Source: Lysinibacillus parviboronicapiens
Lineage (GTDB): Bacteria; Bacillota; Bacilli; Bacillales_A; Planococcaceae
Length of the DNA stretch: 64,000 nucleotides
Direction: 5' to 3'
Assembly: GCF_003049575.1 (NCBI RefSeq)
Contig: NZ_PYWI01000020.1
Span: 1 to 64,000, forward strand
The notes beneath the pieces were generated by a model, which did not search any database, was not told where the DNA came from, and saw only the letters and a list, made by a program, of their open reading frames with translations. Position numbers and translations under genes: made by a program. Each line of letters begins with the position of its first letter. Position 1 is the stretch's first letter. Shown piece by piece: positions 36,697 to 45,434 of this stretch.

Positions 36697-38166
36697 GTGA
36701 AATTTAAGAAGTGGATAAGTGCGACAGCTGCATCGCTTTTACTGGCGACTTCATTCTTAGGAACACCAGCAGTGGCACATGCAGAAGAAGGACCAGCAAG
36801 AACGATTGCACAAGAAAGCATCTATGATTTACTCGTTGACCGTTTCTTTAATGGTTCGGGCACTAACGATATTGATACAAATACGCAAGACCCTTCGAAA
36901 TTTGCAGGAGGGGACTTCACTGGGCTACAAGATAAATTAAAATTTATCGGAGAGATGGGGTATACAATCGTCTCCATTGGGTCGCTTTTCGCTACTGAAA
37001 CGTATGATGGCTCGATGCCAACAAGCTATACAACGTTAGAAGAGCATTTTGGGACAGCAGAAGAATTCCAAAGTGTAATTGAGGCCTATAAAGCGAAGAA
37101 CATGTCAATCATGGTTGATTTTCCACTTAACAATGTGAGTCCAAATCATGAGTGGGCGAAGGACGTGGCAAAACAGGACTGGATTGCCTCTACCAATAAT
37201 GGACAAGTACAATGGGATTTAACCAACAGTGATGTACAAAATGCGCTAATAGAGGCTGCAACTGAATTTGCCTCTACATATAATATTGGTGGTATTCGTT
37301 TAACAAATATTGCTGATGCAGATACTCAATTTATCAATGCGCTAATAGAGGCTTTAAAAGGCACGAAAGAATCATTTTATGTAATAGCAAATGAAGAAAG
37401 TGATGCAAATTTTGATACGAATTTCTCCCCTGCAACAGCAGATATTTACCGCAATATCTTTAAAAATGTGGATATGGATTCTTCAAAGCTAATGGAGCCC
37501 TTATCAGGCGAGAAACCAACGCAGATTATGATTGATTCTCTTCAAACACATCGTTTTACATTTGATTCTGCGAATGAAAATATGTTCCCACCAACCCGAT
37601 TAAAGATGGCGTTGGGTGCATTATTTATGTTACCTGGAGTACCAGTTGTACAGTACGGTTCAGAGATTGCGATGAATGGAGAAGCAAAACCAAATACACA
37701 TCAACTTTACAATTTCAAAACAGATGAAGAGTTGATTGATTACGTAAAAAACGTGCAATCTTTAAGAAATCAATCTGCAACATTACGTAATGGCGATTTT
37801 GAGGTTATTACAAATGAAGATGGTCTACTTGTATTTACAAGAACATCGGATGAAGAGCAATGGGTCATCATGGTAAATAATACAAGTAAAACTCAACGCG
37901 TTGATTTAACACCCGATCAGTTAGGTGAAGGTAAAATGTTAAATGGTATTTTGCAAGAAGAAAAAGTTCGCATTAATGAAAAAGGCGTATATCCTGTTAT
38001 TTTAGACCGAGAAATCGTAGAAATTTATCAGGTTAGAGAAGACAAAGGATTAAATGTTCCATACATGGTGGCGCTTGGATTAGTGTGGTTACTATTTATA
38101 GGATTTGTAGTAGTTATCATTAAACGAGGTAAAAAACGTCGCATGGAACAAGACGCTACAAAATAA
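36697..38166 (+). CDS. Secreted, membrane-anchored GH13 alpha-amylase-like protein, probably inactive
   Basis: 489 residues. A signal peptide (1-29, ending AHA) is followed by a GH13 barrel (about 35-375) with NGSGTNDID near the start, the beta-3 region VDFPLNNVSPNHEW and LGALFMLPGVPVVQYGSEIAM near the end, then a C-terminal beta domain (about 380-450) and a TM helix with a basic tail (VALGLVWLLFIGFVVVIIKRGKKRR). The catalytic set is broken: the nucleophile Asp of the RxD motif is T203 (GIRLTN), and the third catalytic Asp of NHD is R286 (THR). Only the acid Glu (E233 or E234) remains. It may be a glycan-binding or regulatory pseudo-enzyme. Start is GTG 36697 behind GAGAGGGA. Confidence 0.82.
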   Translation: MKFKKWISATAASLLLATSFLGTPAVAHAEEGPARTIAQESIYDLLVDRFFNGSGTNDIDTNTQDPSKFAGGDFTGLQDKLKFIGEMGYTIVSIGSLFATETYDGSMPTSYTTLEEHFGTAEEFQSVIEAYKAKNMSIMVDFPLNNVSPNHEWAKDVAKQDWIASTNNGQVQWDLTNSDVQNALIEAATEFASTYNIGGIRLTNIADADTQFINALIEALKGTKESFYVIANEESDANFDTNFSPATADIYRNIFKNVDMDSSKLMEPLSGEKPTQIMIDSLQTHRFTFDSANENMFPPTRLKMALGALFMLPGVPVVQYGSEIAMNGEAKPNTHQLYNFKTDEELIDYVKNVQSLRNQSATLRNGDFEVITNEDGLLVFTRTSDEEQWVIMVNNTSKTQRVDLTPDQLGEGKMLNGILQEEKVRINEKGVYPVILDREIVEIYQVREDKGLNVPYMVALGLVWLLFIGFVVVIIKRGKKRRMEQDATK

Positions 38167-38172
38167 CAAATA

Positions 38173-38216
38173 AAAATCCCTCCAATTGCCTTTTGGGCGA
38201 ACATGGAGGGATTAAT
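38173..38216. terminator. Bidirectional terminator between the GH13 gene and degV
   Basis: AATCCCTCCA / TGGAGGGATT hairpin with A-rich and T-rich flanks between convergent genes. Confidence 0.85.
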
Positions 38217-38219
38217 AAA

Positions 38220-39077
38220 TTATGCTTGGTAACTTTTATTGGTAAAGAAAATAGCAATTGTACCCGGGCCGACATGCGAGCCGATGACTGAACCAATCAT
38301 CGTAATTTGAACTGCTTTTGGCGCGAAGCGGTCCTGGATGGCTGCTTTTACTTCGTTTGCAAAGACAGGGTCATCACTATGACTAATGCCGACAATTTTA
38401 TCGGAAAAATTACCACCGCGTTCTTGCATCAATTCTAACATACGTGCAATGGCCTTTTTACGGCCACGTGATTTTTCAATTGGTACAAGCTTGCCGTCTT
38501 CAACATTTAATATTGGCTTAATACTAAGGAGCCCACCAAGAAATGCACTAGTCTTAGATACACGGCCACCTTTTGCAAGATAGTCTAAATCTTCTACTGT
38601 AAATAGGTGCTCCATCTGTGAAGCAAGAGCAGTTAATTTTGTTTCAAGTTCCTGCAATGAGGCACCCGTATTACGAAGTTGAACCGCTTCTTCAATCACT
38701 AAACCGTGGCCAAAGGAAGCACATTTAGAATCAATGATTGTCAGTTTCAGCGATGGATATTGTTCAAGTACTTGATTGCGAATCATCATAGCCGTACCAT
38801 ATGTACCTGATAATTCCGATGAAAAGGCGATATAAATGCCTTCTTCGTCGTTTTGTGCTAGTTCTTCGAAATGTTTAAGGAAGAGCTCTGGTGACACTTG
38901 TGACGTTTTTGGGTGGGCACCTTGTCGAATAGCATCGTAAATTTCCTTACAATCAATCGCAATGACGTCATCGTACTCGCTGTCATTTAAATGCACGCGT
39001 AATGGAAGGAGTACGACATCATTCTCTTCATAGTAAGACTTCGGTAAATCACATCCACTATCAGTAAAAATTTTCAT
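38220..39077 (-). CDS. degV: DegV family fatty-acid-binding protein
   Basis: 285 residues. The N-terminus MKIFTDSGCDLPKSYYE is the family's fatty-acid carboxylate-binding DS-x-(C/S)DL motif. Further signs are KTSQVSPELFLKHFE, IAFSSELSGTYGTAMMIRN, LDYLAKGGRVSKTSAFLGGLLSIKPIL and the C-terminal SHVGPGTIAIFF. FakB-type members hold a fatty acid for phosphorylation by the kinase FakA; no fakA is in the window. It corresponds by position to B. subtilis yitS. It lies upstream of the terminator and downstream of the HAD gene on the same strand, an 81-base gap apart. Confidence 0.92.
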   Translation of the reverse strand: MKIFTDSGCDLPKSYYEENDVVLLPLRVHLNDSEYDDVIAIDCKEIYDAIRQGAHPKTSQVSPELFLKHFEELAQNDEEGIYIAFSSELSGTYGTAMMIRNQVLEQYPSLKLTIIDSKCASFGHGLVIEEAVQLRNTGASLQELETKLTALASQMEHLFTVEDLDYLAKGGRVSKTSAFLGGLLSIKPILNVEDGKLVPIEKSRGRKKAIARMLELMQERGGNFSDKIVGISHSDDPVFANEVKAAIQDRFAPKAVQITMIGSVIGSHVGPGTIAIFFTNKSYQA

Positions 39078-39158
39078 TATCTTGTCCCCCTAAATAAACT
39101 GTCTTCCTCCAAATTTAAACTGTAAAAATTGGAAAGTCAATTTGAACTTACTACTTAA

Positions 39159-39968
39159 TTATGATAATTTCAAGCGTTCAATGAGTATTTTAGCAATACC
39201 ATCTTCGTTATTAGTCGTTGTAATTTCATTGGCAATATTTTTTAAAGACGCAATACCGTTGCCCATAGCTACACCGATACCTGCAAAATCAATCATTTCT
39301 AAATCATTGTCTTCATCACCAAAAGCAATAATGCGCTCACGTGGGATGCCTAAATCTTTTGCAACATGTGAGATTCCTACGGCTTTATTTAAACCACGAC
39401 GGACAATCTCAATAATGTGTAGTGGTGCACCCCAACGACGATGTTCGATAACTTCTGCATGAACTGCTTGTAAATGGTCACGGATAATCATGGAATTGAC
39501 TTCATTTGCTTGTATCAGTAAACTTGTTGGATTTTCCTGCAAATGAGTTGATAAATCACCTAATGTAATTTTGGGATTGCCCATGTTAAAAATATTTAAA
39601 ATCCGATCGTCCTCTGTATGGACATAAATATCATCAATTACCTCAGCAATAATATTTTCATATTCATAACTATTGACTGAATCGACGACATCTCGCACAA
39701 CGCCTAAATCAATTGGTGTATGCATCGTTTGCCAAGCAGTATTTTTTGGATGGTGAACGTAAGCACCATTAAAATTAACAATGGGCGTTGTTAGACCGAG
39801 CTCATGATAATAAATATCGCTAGCTCGATAAGGACGACCTGTGGCAATCATCACCTGATGTCCTTGTTCTTTTGCCTGCAATAATGTTTTTTTAGTTTTC
39901 GCTGAAATTTGTTGTTGGTCCGTTAATAACGTCCCGTCTAAATCTAAAACAATTAAATGCGGTTTCAT
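39159..39968 (-). CDS. yitU: Cof-type HAD hydrolase YitU
   Basis: 269 residues. HAD motif I is LDLDGTLLTD (catalytic Asp residues near 9 and 11), motif II is MIATGRPYRA, motif III/IV is IAFGDEDNDLEMIDFAGIGVAMGNG; the C2-type cap lies in between. B. subtilis YitU is one of the phosphatases that dephosphorylate the riboflavin precursor ARPP; other Cof members act on sugar phosphates. The assignment rests on family plus its place between degV and yitV-yitW, as in B. subtilis. Confidence 0.87.
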   Translation of the reverse strand: MKPHLIVLDLDGTLLTDQQQISAKTKKTLLQAKEQGHQVMIATGRPYRASDIYYHELGLTTPIVNFNGAYVHHPKNTAWQTMHTPIDLGVVRDVVDSVNSYEYENIIAEVIDDIYVHTEDDRILNIFNMGNPKITLGDLSTHLQENPTSLLIQANEVNSMIIRDHLQAVHAEVIEHRRWGAPLHIIEIVRRGLNKAVGISHVAKDLGIPRERIIAFGDEDNDLEMIDFAGIGVAMGNGIASLKNIANEITTTNNEDGIAKILIERLKLS

Positions 39969-40092
39969 AGCATGTTGCCCCTTTCCTATATGTTAGAATA
40001 GTATCTCTTTGTCATCAACTCGTCAAAATTTTGTCATGTAGAAAAAAGTTTGCTAACATAAAAAGAAGAGACAAAAGTTGGGAGTGACAAAG

Positions 40093-40857
40093 ATGTTTAC
40101 AGAGAGAGAAGTGTGGGGAAGTATTCCGTTATTACATATACATACAGACGATATGAATGAAGAAACCCCAGTCGTGATTTTCTTACACGGTTTTATGAGT
40201 GCGAAAGAACATAATCTACATTATGCATATCAGTTAGTCAATAAAGGGGTGCGTGTCCTATTACCAGATGCGAAATTACATGGTGATCGAAGTGAAGACT
40301 TAACAGAAATGCAAATGAATTCACACTTTTGGGATATTGTCTTAAATTCTATTCACGAAGTCGAACAATTATATAATGAGCTAAAGAATAAACAACTATT
40401 AGTAAATGATAAAATCGGTGTGGCTGGGACTTCGATGGGTGGAATTGTTACTGCAGGTTGCTTAAAGCTTTATGATTGGATTCAAACCGCTGCAATATGT
40501 ATGGGTGCACCTTGTTTTATAGAATTAGGCGCTTATCAATTACAGCAGTTTGCAGAAAGTGGTTTAAATTGGCCGATGTCAGACGAAGAAGTTCGAAAAA
40601 CGAATGAACTTTTAGCGAAATATGATATAAGCTTAACACCAGAAAAATTTGCACAACGCCCGATATTCTTCTGGCATGGTAAAAAAGATAAAACTGTGCC
40701 ATTTAAAGATACGTATACGTTCTATTTAAAATTACGAGCGTATTATGAAAAAAATCCTGAAGATTTGAATTTCTTCGTCGATAATCAGGCTGGTCATGCC
40801 GTGACACGTGAAGGCATGTTAGCATCGACTGAATGGCTTGCGCAGCATTTGGCATAA
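40093..40857 (+). CDS. yitV: Alpha/beta hydrolase YitV
   Basis: 254 residues of a soluble esterase-type hydrolase. Oxyanion region FLHGFMSAKEHN, nucleophile elbow GTSMGG (Ser near residue 117), acid in the FWHGKKDKTVPF stretch and His in NQAGHAVTREG. Sequence pattern and neighbour yitW match B. subtilis YitV; the substrate is unknown. Start ATG 40093 with GGGAGTGA 5 bases upstream; the TTG at 40078 has none. The gene runs towards yitW 53 bases further on and is probably co-transcribed with it. Confidence 0.87.
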   Translation: MFTEREVWGSIPLLHIHTDDMNEETPVVIFLHGFMSAKEHNLHYAYQLVNKGVRVLLPDAKLHGDRSEDLTEMQMNSHFWDIVLNSIHEVEQLYNELKNKQLLVNDKIGVAGTSMGGIVTAGCLKLYDWIQTAAICMGAPCFIELGAYQLQQFAESGLNWPMSDEEVRKTNELLAKYDISLTPEKFAQRPIFFWHGKKDKTVPFKDTYTFYLKLRAYYEKNPEDLNFFVDNQAGHAVTREGMLASTEWLAQHLA

Positions 40858-40910
40858 TAAGTAGCATCTGCTATGATGAAGTTAACACTGTGATGGAAGG
40901 AGAAATACAG

Positions 40911-41219
40911 ATGGATCAAGATATGAAAGACAGCATGTTAGGTGCATTAGAAAATGTAATTGACCCTGAGCTGGGTATTGATATTGTCAACTTAGGATTA
41001 GTATATGATGTTGAATTAGATGATGAGGGCTTAGCAACAGTCACAATGACGCTAACATCAATGGGATGCCCACTTGGCCCAGTTATTGTTGACCAAGTAA
41101 AAACAGCATTAAGTGAACTACCAGAAGTGAAAAGTACAAATGTTAACATTGTGTGGAATCCACCTTGGTCAAAAGACAAGATGTCCCGATACGCGAAATT
41201 GGCATTAGGTGTACGTTAA
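40911..41219 (+). CDS. yitW: MIP18/SufT-like Fe-S assembly protein YitW
   Basis: 102 residues, DUF59/MIP18 fold. Signature: ENVIDPELGIDIVNLGLVYDV, TLTSMGCPLGP with the conserved Cys, and VWNPPWSKDKMSRYAKLALG at the end. Family members help mature iron-sulfur proteins. Start ATG 40911 with GAAGGAG upstream; an in-frame ATG at 40893 would place the ribosome binding site inside the gene. It ends with a terminator shared with the convergent fnr gene. Confidence 0.93.
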   Translation: MDQDMKDSMLGALENVIDPELGIDIVNLGLVYDVELDDEGLATVTMTLTSMGCPLGPVIVDQVKTALSELPEVKSTNVNIVWNPPWSKDKMSRYAKLALGVR

Positions 41220-41281
41220 GTAAACTTTAGCACAAGGCGTATGTCGCTAACTAAAGTACAAAATAGAGTACAGTAAAAACA

Positions 41282-41320
41282 AATTCCCACTTGCACAAAA
41301 TGCAGGTGGGAATTTGTTAT
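41282..41320. terminator. Bidirectional terminator between yitW and fnr
   Basis: ATTCCCACTTGCA / TGCAGGTGGGAAT hairpin with a short A-rich loop and A/T-rich flanks. Confidence 0.88.
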
Positions 41321-41328
41321 ATATCGGA

Positions 41329-42024
41329 TTAATCGATACGGCAAATTTGTAATGGACAACTTTCACAGGCGATTTCATCTTTTAGAAATTGTAGATCATG
41401 AATTGTAATATAGCCTTTTTCAAAGGATAAAATATTATGCTTTTTTAAATCATTGAGCATGCGATTTATCATTTCTCTACTTGTTGCGCATAGACTAGCA
41501 ATTTCTGAATTTGTTAATGGAAAATCGATAAAAATCGTACCACTTTCTAAAACCTTGCCATAGGTGTTAGATAAACGAATTAACGTTGAAAATAAAGCAC
41601 CTTTCTTACCATTCAACACTAGATCACGCAAACGGCTTTGATGTTTTAAATTTTCAGTTTGTAGCCACTTTAAGTACTCAACCATTAAAGACGGTTGCTC
41701 CAATAATAACTGCTCCAACGATTTACGGCTAAGGACGTATAACGTAGAGGGCTCTAATACTTTTGCAGTCATGGCGTGATAAGTTAGGTTACAAAATAAT
41801 GAACCTTCCCCGATAATACTATCAGGACCACAAATTCGTACGGTTAATTCTTTTCCACTTTCAGTTTCCTGACTAATCGAAATGGCACCAGTTTTAATAT
41901 AATATATTTCTTTTGCACGTTCGCCTTCTAAAAAAATTTTACTTTCCTTATTCACTTTTATAAAAACGCCGTGTTTTTGAAAAAGAGCATGAATTTTTTC
42001 TTGATTATCATCCATTAGTACCAT
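41329..42024 (-). CDS. fnr: Fnr-type oxygen-sensing regulator (Crp/Fnr family)
   Basis: 231 residues. A cNMP-binding-like beta-roll (about 15-125: SKIFLEGERAKEIYYIKTGAISIS, GPDSIIGEGSLF), a dimer helix, then an HTH_CRP (about 175-215: LTNSEIASLCATSREMINRMLNDLKKHNIL). The last residues hold C220-x2-C223-x4-C228 (CESCPLQIC), which is the C-terminal cysteine spacing of Bacillus Fnr, where it binds an oxygen-labile [4Fe-4S] cluster. I therefore read it as Fnr rather than a cAMP receptor. Start ATG 42024 is preferred over longer in-frame options as it follows GAAAGAGATG. It is divergent from clpB. Confidence 0.78.
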   Translation of the reverse strand: MVLMDDNQEKIHALFQKHGVFIKVNKESKIFLEGERAKEIYYIKTGAISISQETESGKELTVRICGPDSIIGEGSLFCNLTYHAMTAKVLEPSTLYVLSRKSLEQLLLEQPSLMVEYLKWLQTENLKHQSRLRDLVLNGKKGALFSTLIRLSNTYGKVLESGTIFIDFPLTNSEIASLCATSREMINRMLNDLKKHNILSFEKGYITIHDLQFLKDEIACESCPLQICRID

Positions 42025-42170
42025 AAAAACACATCTCTTTCTATTTGTAATAAGTGACCGTATTACAAAAGAATGGTGATTAATCATTCCGATATATTAA
42101 AACAACGAAACATAACCTCATTATAACGTAATCTATCCTGTGTAAGGGAAAAAAATTTAGAGCTTATTTT

Positions 42171-42199
42171 TTGCTAGGTCTTGTCGGTTGTTGTAAAAT
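42171..42199 (+). promoter_or_regulatory. SigA-type promoter of clpB
   Basis: -35 TTGCTA and -10 TAAAAT with a 17-base spacer, directly followed by the CtsR operator. Confidence 0.7.
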
Positions 42200-42205
42200 T
42201 AAGTT

Positions 42206-42222
42206 AGTCAAAAAAGGTCAAA
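42206..42222 (+). promoter_or_regulatory. CtsR operator upstream of clpB
   Basis: AGTCAAA-AAA-GGTCAAA fits the CtsR heptad direct repeat RGTCAAA-NAN-RGTCAAA at every position. It lies just downstream of the -10, over the expected transcription start, the usual blocking position. Heat or protein stress would relieve it. Confidence 0.9.
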
Positions 42223-42283
42223 CATTTTTCTCTGAAATTGTGGATGCAATTATGCCAAAGATATTTGAAAAGGAGTGCTAACG

Positions 42284-44410
42284 ATGCAATTTCAACAAAC
42301 AGATAATAAAAAACCATTAGAGCAATTTGGACGTAATTTAGTGGAAGAAGTAAAAAACGGCAAAATGGATCCAGTTATTGGCCGTGATGAAGAAATTCGC
42401 AATGTTATTCGTATTTTAACGCGAAAAACTAAAAATAACCCAGTATTAATTGGTGAACCCGGTGTCGGTAAAACGGCAATTGTAGAAGGGTTGGCTCAGC
42501 GCATTGTGAAAGGCGATGTACCAGAGGGGTTAAAAGAATGTGTATTGTATGAGCTAGATATGAGTGCATTAATAGCAGGGGCAAGTTATCGTGGACAATT
42601 TGAAGAACGATTAAAAGGTGTATTAAAAGAAGTAAAAGAATCACAAGGGCGTATTATTTTATTTATCGATGAAATTCATACGATTGTTGGTGCAGGAAAA
42701 ACAGACGGTGCAATGGATGCGGGAAATATGTTAAAGCCGATGCTCGCTCGAGGTGAATTACATTGTATCGGTGCCACAACGTTAGACGAATACCGTATGT
42801 ATATTGAAAAAGACCCGGCTTTAGAACGTCGTTTCCAACAAGTGCTTGTGCGCGAACCATCCATTGAAGATACTGTATCTATTTTACGCGGCTTAAAAGA
42901 GCGCTTTGAGTTACATCATGCGGTACGTATCCATGACCGTGCAATTGTGGCGGCAGCGCAGCTTTCAAATCGCTATATTACAGAGCGCTTCCTTCCTGAT
43001 AAAGCAATTGATTTAATAGACGAGGCTTGTGCGATGATTCGTACAGAAATCGATTCCATGCCACAAGAATTAGATGCAGTGACACGACGTATTATGCAAC
43101 TTGAAATTGAAGAGCAAGCATTACGAAAAGAAAAAGATGAGGCAAGCAAAAAAAGACTGGAACAATTACGCGATGAGTTAGCTAAATTAAAAGAATCCTC
43201 TGAAGGTATGCGCAAGCAATGGGAAGCAGAAAAAGAGGCGCTCCATGGCATTCAGAAAAAACGTGAAATACTCGACAAATACCGTCGTGATTTAGATGAA
43301 GCTGAAAGTAAATATGATTTAAATAAAGCGGCAGAATTACGTCACGGTAAAATCCCGACCCTTGAAAAAGAAATTCAAGAGATGGAAAAACAATTAGAAG
43401 AGGGGACAGAAGTACGTATTTTGCGCGAGGAAGTAACGGCGGATGAAATCGCATCTATCGTGTCTCGTTGGACAGGTATACCTGTTACAAAATTAGTGGA
43501 AGGTGAGCGTGAGAAATTACTGCGTTTAAAAGATACGCTACATGAACGGGTTGTAGGGCAGGAGACAGCTGTTCAACTTGTGACGGAAGCGGTATGGCGT
43601 GCTCGTGCAGGCATTAAAGACCCTCATCGTCCGATTGGTAGCTTCTTATTCCTAGGACCAACTGGTGTTGGTAAAACTGAGCTAGCAAAGGCACTAGCGG
43701 CACAGTTATTTGATTCAGAGGAGCATTTTATCCGTATTGATATGAGTGAATATATGGAAAAACATAGCGTATCACGCCTTGTTGGTGCACCTCCAGGTTA
43801 TGTTGGCTATGAAGAAGGTGGACAATTAACAGAGGCTGTTCGCCGTAATCCATATTCAGTTGTATTACTTGATGAAATTGAGAAGGCTCATCCGGACGTA
43901 GCCAATATATTACTGCAAATTTTAGATGATGGTCGCATTACGGATAGTCAAGGTCGAATGGTCAACTTTACAAATACAGTCGTGATTTTGACTTCTAATA
44001 TCGGTTCTAGTTATTTAATGGAAGCAAAAAAAGATGATGCAGCAATTGAGGACTTAGTTATGACAGCGCTGCGTCAGCATTTTAAACCAGAGTTATTAAA
44101 TCGTATGGATGATATTATCCTGTTTCATGCTTTATCTGATGAACATTTCACAGCCATTGCTTGGAAATACGTAGAACAGCTTGTCAAACGGGTAGCGGAA
44201 CAGGAAATTACATTAGCAGTAGAAAAAGACGTCATTGCTTGGGTTGTAGAACAAGGTGCAGATGCACAATTTGGTGCACGACCATTAAAACGTTTCGTGC
44301 AACGTTATATTGAAACAGCTGTGGCAAAGGAATTATTACGTGGGGAAGTATTACCTGGAGACACATTGCATGTGAAAATACGTGATGGTCACTGCGTAGT
44401 TGAAAAATAA
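42284..44410 (+). CDS. clpB: ClpB-type disaggregase without the N-terminal domain
   Basis: 708 residues, AAA+ disaggregase. It begins almost directly at NBD1 ([29 protein letters not shown]). Walker A GEPGVGKT and GPTGVGKT, Walker B LFIDEIHT and VLLDEIEKA, and arginine-finger regions are present. A middle coiled coil of about 120 residues (about 280-400) matches the ClpB M-domain that contacts DnaK. There is no IGF/LGF ClpP loop, so it refolds rather than degrades. The roughly 145-residue Clp_N domain is absent, and no Clp_N sequence is seen upstream of the ATG. Start ATG 42284, with AAAGGAGTG upstream. It is under the CtsR box. Confidence 0.9.
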   Translation: MQFQQTDNKKPLEQFGRNLVEEVKNGKMDPVIGRDEEIRNVIRILTRKTKNNPVLIGEPGVGKTAIVEGLAQRIVKGDVPEGLKECVLYELDMSALIAGASYRGQFEERLKGVLKEVKESQGRIILFIDEIHTIVGAGKTDGAMDAGNMLKPMLARGELHCIGATTLDEYRMYIEKDPALERRFQQVLVREPSIEDTVSILRGLKERFELHHAVRIHDRAIVAAAQLSNRYITERFLPDKAIDLIDEACAMIRTEIDSMPQELDAVTRRIMQLEIEEQALRKEKDEASKKRLEQLRDELAKLKESSEGMRKQWEAEKEALHGIQKKREILDKYRRDLDEAESKYDLNKAAELRHGKIPTLEKEIQEMEKQLEEGTEVRILREEVTADEIASIVSRWTGIPVTKLVEGEREKLLRLKDTLHERVVGQETAVQLVTEAVWRARAGIKDPHRPIGSFLFLGPTGVGKTELAKALAAQLFDSEEHFIRIDMSEYMEKHSVSRLVGAPPGYVGYEEGGQLTEAVRRNPYSVVLLDEIEKAHPDVANILLQILDDGRITDSQGRMVNFTNTVVILTSNIGSSYLMEAKKDDAAIEDLVMTALRQHFKPELLNRMDDIILFHALSDEHFTAIAWKYVEQLVKRVAEQEITLAVEKDVIAWVVEQGADAQFGARPLKRFVQRYIETAVAKELLRGEVLPGDTLHVKIRDGHCVVEK

Positions 44411-44423
44411 TAGAAAAAAAGAA

Positions 44424-44462
44424 AAAAACCTGTTTCGCTTGAGGCGATACAGGTTTTTTAAG
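44424..44462. terminator. Bidirectional terminator between clpB and yjzD
   Basis: AAAACCTGTTTCGC / GCGATACAGGTTTT hairpin with A- and T-runs on the two sides. Confidence 0.88.
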
Positions 44463-44469
44463 GATTTGA

Positions 44470-44664
44470 TTAATGATGGTCTGCAGCGTCTGGCGTTGGC
44501 TCGTTTGGAATGATTGCACCAATTACGAAAATTAGTACTGAGAACACAACTGAAATGATAGCACCTGTTTGGAAATCAAATGGTACACCAAGTACAGAAC
44601 TTACTACATAGTTTAACATTGAAACTAGTAGGAATGACCATACAAATGTAACGATATATTGCAT
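44470..44664 (-). CDS. yjzD: YjzD-like (DUF2929) small membrane protein
   Basis: 64 residues with two TM helices (VTFVWSFLLVSMLNYVV and AIISVVFSVLIFVIGAIIPN). The pattern FVWSFLLxxMxNYVxxSxxGVPxDFQT fits B. subtilis YjzD, which lies near fabHA there too. Function unknown. Start ATG 44664, preceded by GAGGTGA on its strand; an upstream ATG at 44697 has no site. Confidence 0.8.
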   Translation of the reverse strand: MQYIVTFVWSFLLVSMLNYVVSSVLGVPFDFQTGAIISVVFSVLIFVIGAIIPNEPTPDAADHH

Positions 44665-44697
44665 TAATTTCACCTCAACCGAACTTTTTAAAAGCAT

Positions 44698-45355
44698 AAG
44701 TTTTACTACATATACATTATCATATCATAACATAAGACGAAAAAAAAAGAACCTTTTACGATAAAGTGGACATTAATCGGTGGTATACTCTCACTGCCGC
44801 CAATTGGTTGATACAATAGGGCGAATACAAATGCCCAATCAACCATCGGAACCCTTGATTATTCTATGTTTTGAAGTGAAAGACTTAGCATTAGTGAATA
44901 GAAAAGAAACATGGCGAATTTGTCACAACAATGTGACCAAATAGTATAACGAGAGTACTGAAAAAGTCCATAAAATGAATTTTAGCCATGGCTTTTTCTT
45001 CGATTTCGTTGCGCCGGACGCTTTCTTGGGGGCGAACCTTGAGCCACATCGTTGCTAACGCTCCTGGAGCCTAAGCAGATTATCAATTTTACATCAAAAA
45101 ATAGCTTTTCACTTTTGAGACAGCCAAAGAGTGTGAGTGTAGACAAACTTGGCATAATCGAGTTTGCCTACACTCTTTTTTTAGAAATTACAAAAAGAGG
45201 ATTGGTTAACGTGAACACACGGTCTCCATTTATTATGTCGCATCTATATTTATAATTTTATCCATAAATACGTTGCTTTTTAGCATGGCATTGTTAAAGT
45301 ACATAAGCCTAAGCACTTGATAACACTAGCTTTAAAGCATAAATTGTAATTCATC
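44698..45355. other. Gene-poor region between yjzD and fabH
   Basis: About 650 bases without a credible gene. It holds an imperfect palindrome TTGTCACA-ACA-ATGTGACCAA at 44920-44940, a promoter-like TATAAC at 44945, a hairpin AAAAGTCCAT / ATGGCTTTT at about 44963-44997, a GC-rich repeat relative at 45003-45078 (GCCGGACGCTTTCTTGGGGGCG, CTCCTGGAGCC) and a strong terminator hairpin at 45135-45183. The med and comZ genes found here in B. subtilis are absent. Confidence 0.5.
45135..45183 (+). terminator. Orphan intrinsic terminator hairpin
   Basis: GAGTGTAGACAAACT / AGTTTGCCTACACTC, one internal A-C mismatch, followed by eight T residues. No plus-strand gene ends nearby. Confidence 0.8.
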
Positions 45356-45385
45356 TTGCACCCTTCCTTCATTATGCGTTATAAT
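45356..45385 (+). promoter_or_regulatory. SigA-type promoter of fabHF
   Basis: -35 TTGCAC and a perfect -10 TATAAT separated by 18 bases. Confidence 0.75.
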
Positions 45386-45401
45386 TATGACCAGTTACTA
45401 A
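45385..45401 (+). promoter_or_regulatory. FapR-type operator upstream of fabHF
   Basis: TTATGACCAGTTACTAA compared with the FapR consensus TTAGTACCTRRTACTAA: about 13 of 17 positions agree, with intact outer arms. It abuts the -10, where FapR blocks fabHA-fabF in B. subtilis until malonyl-CoA releases it. Confidence 0.65.
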
Positions 45402-45434
45402 TAATTGATAGTAAGAAAGCAGAGGGGTTGCTAT

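Noticed and set aside
44920-44940. Fnr or Rex operator at the palindrome near 44930
   Set aside because: The half-sites face outward (TCACA...TGTGA) instead of TGTGA...TCACA or TTGTGA...TCACAA, so neither consensus fits.
45052-45255. Short open frame in the yjzD-fabH gap
   Set aside because: It spans the GC-rich repeat relative and the terminator hairpin at 45135-45183, so it cannot be a sensible gene.
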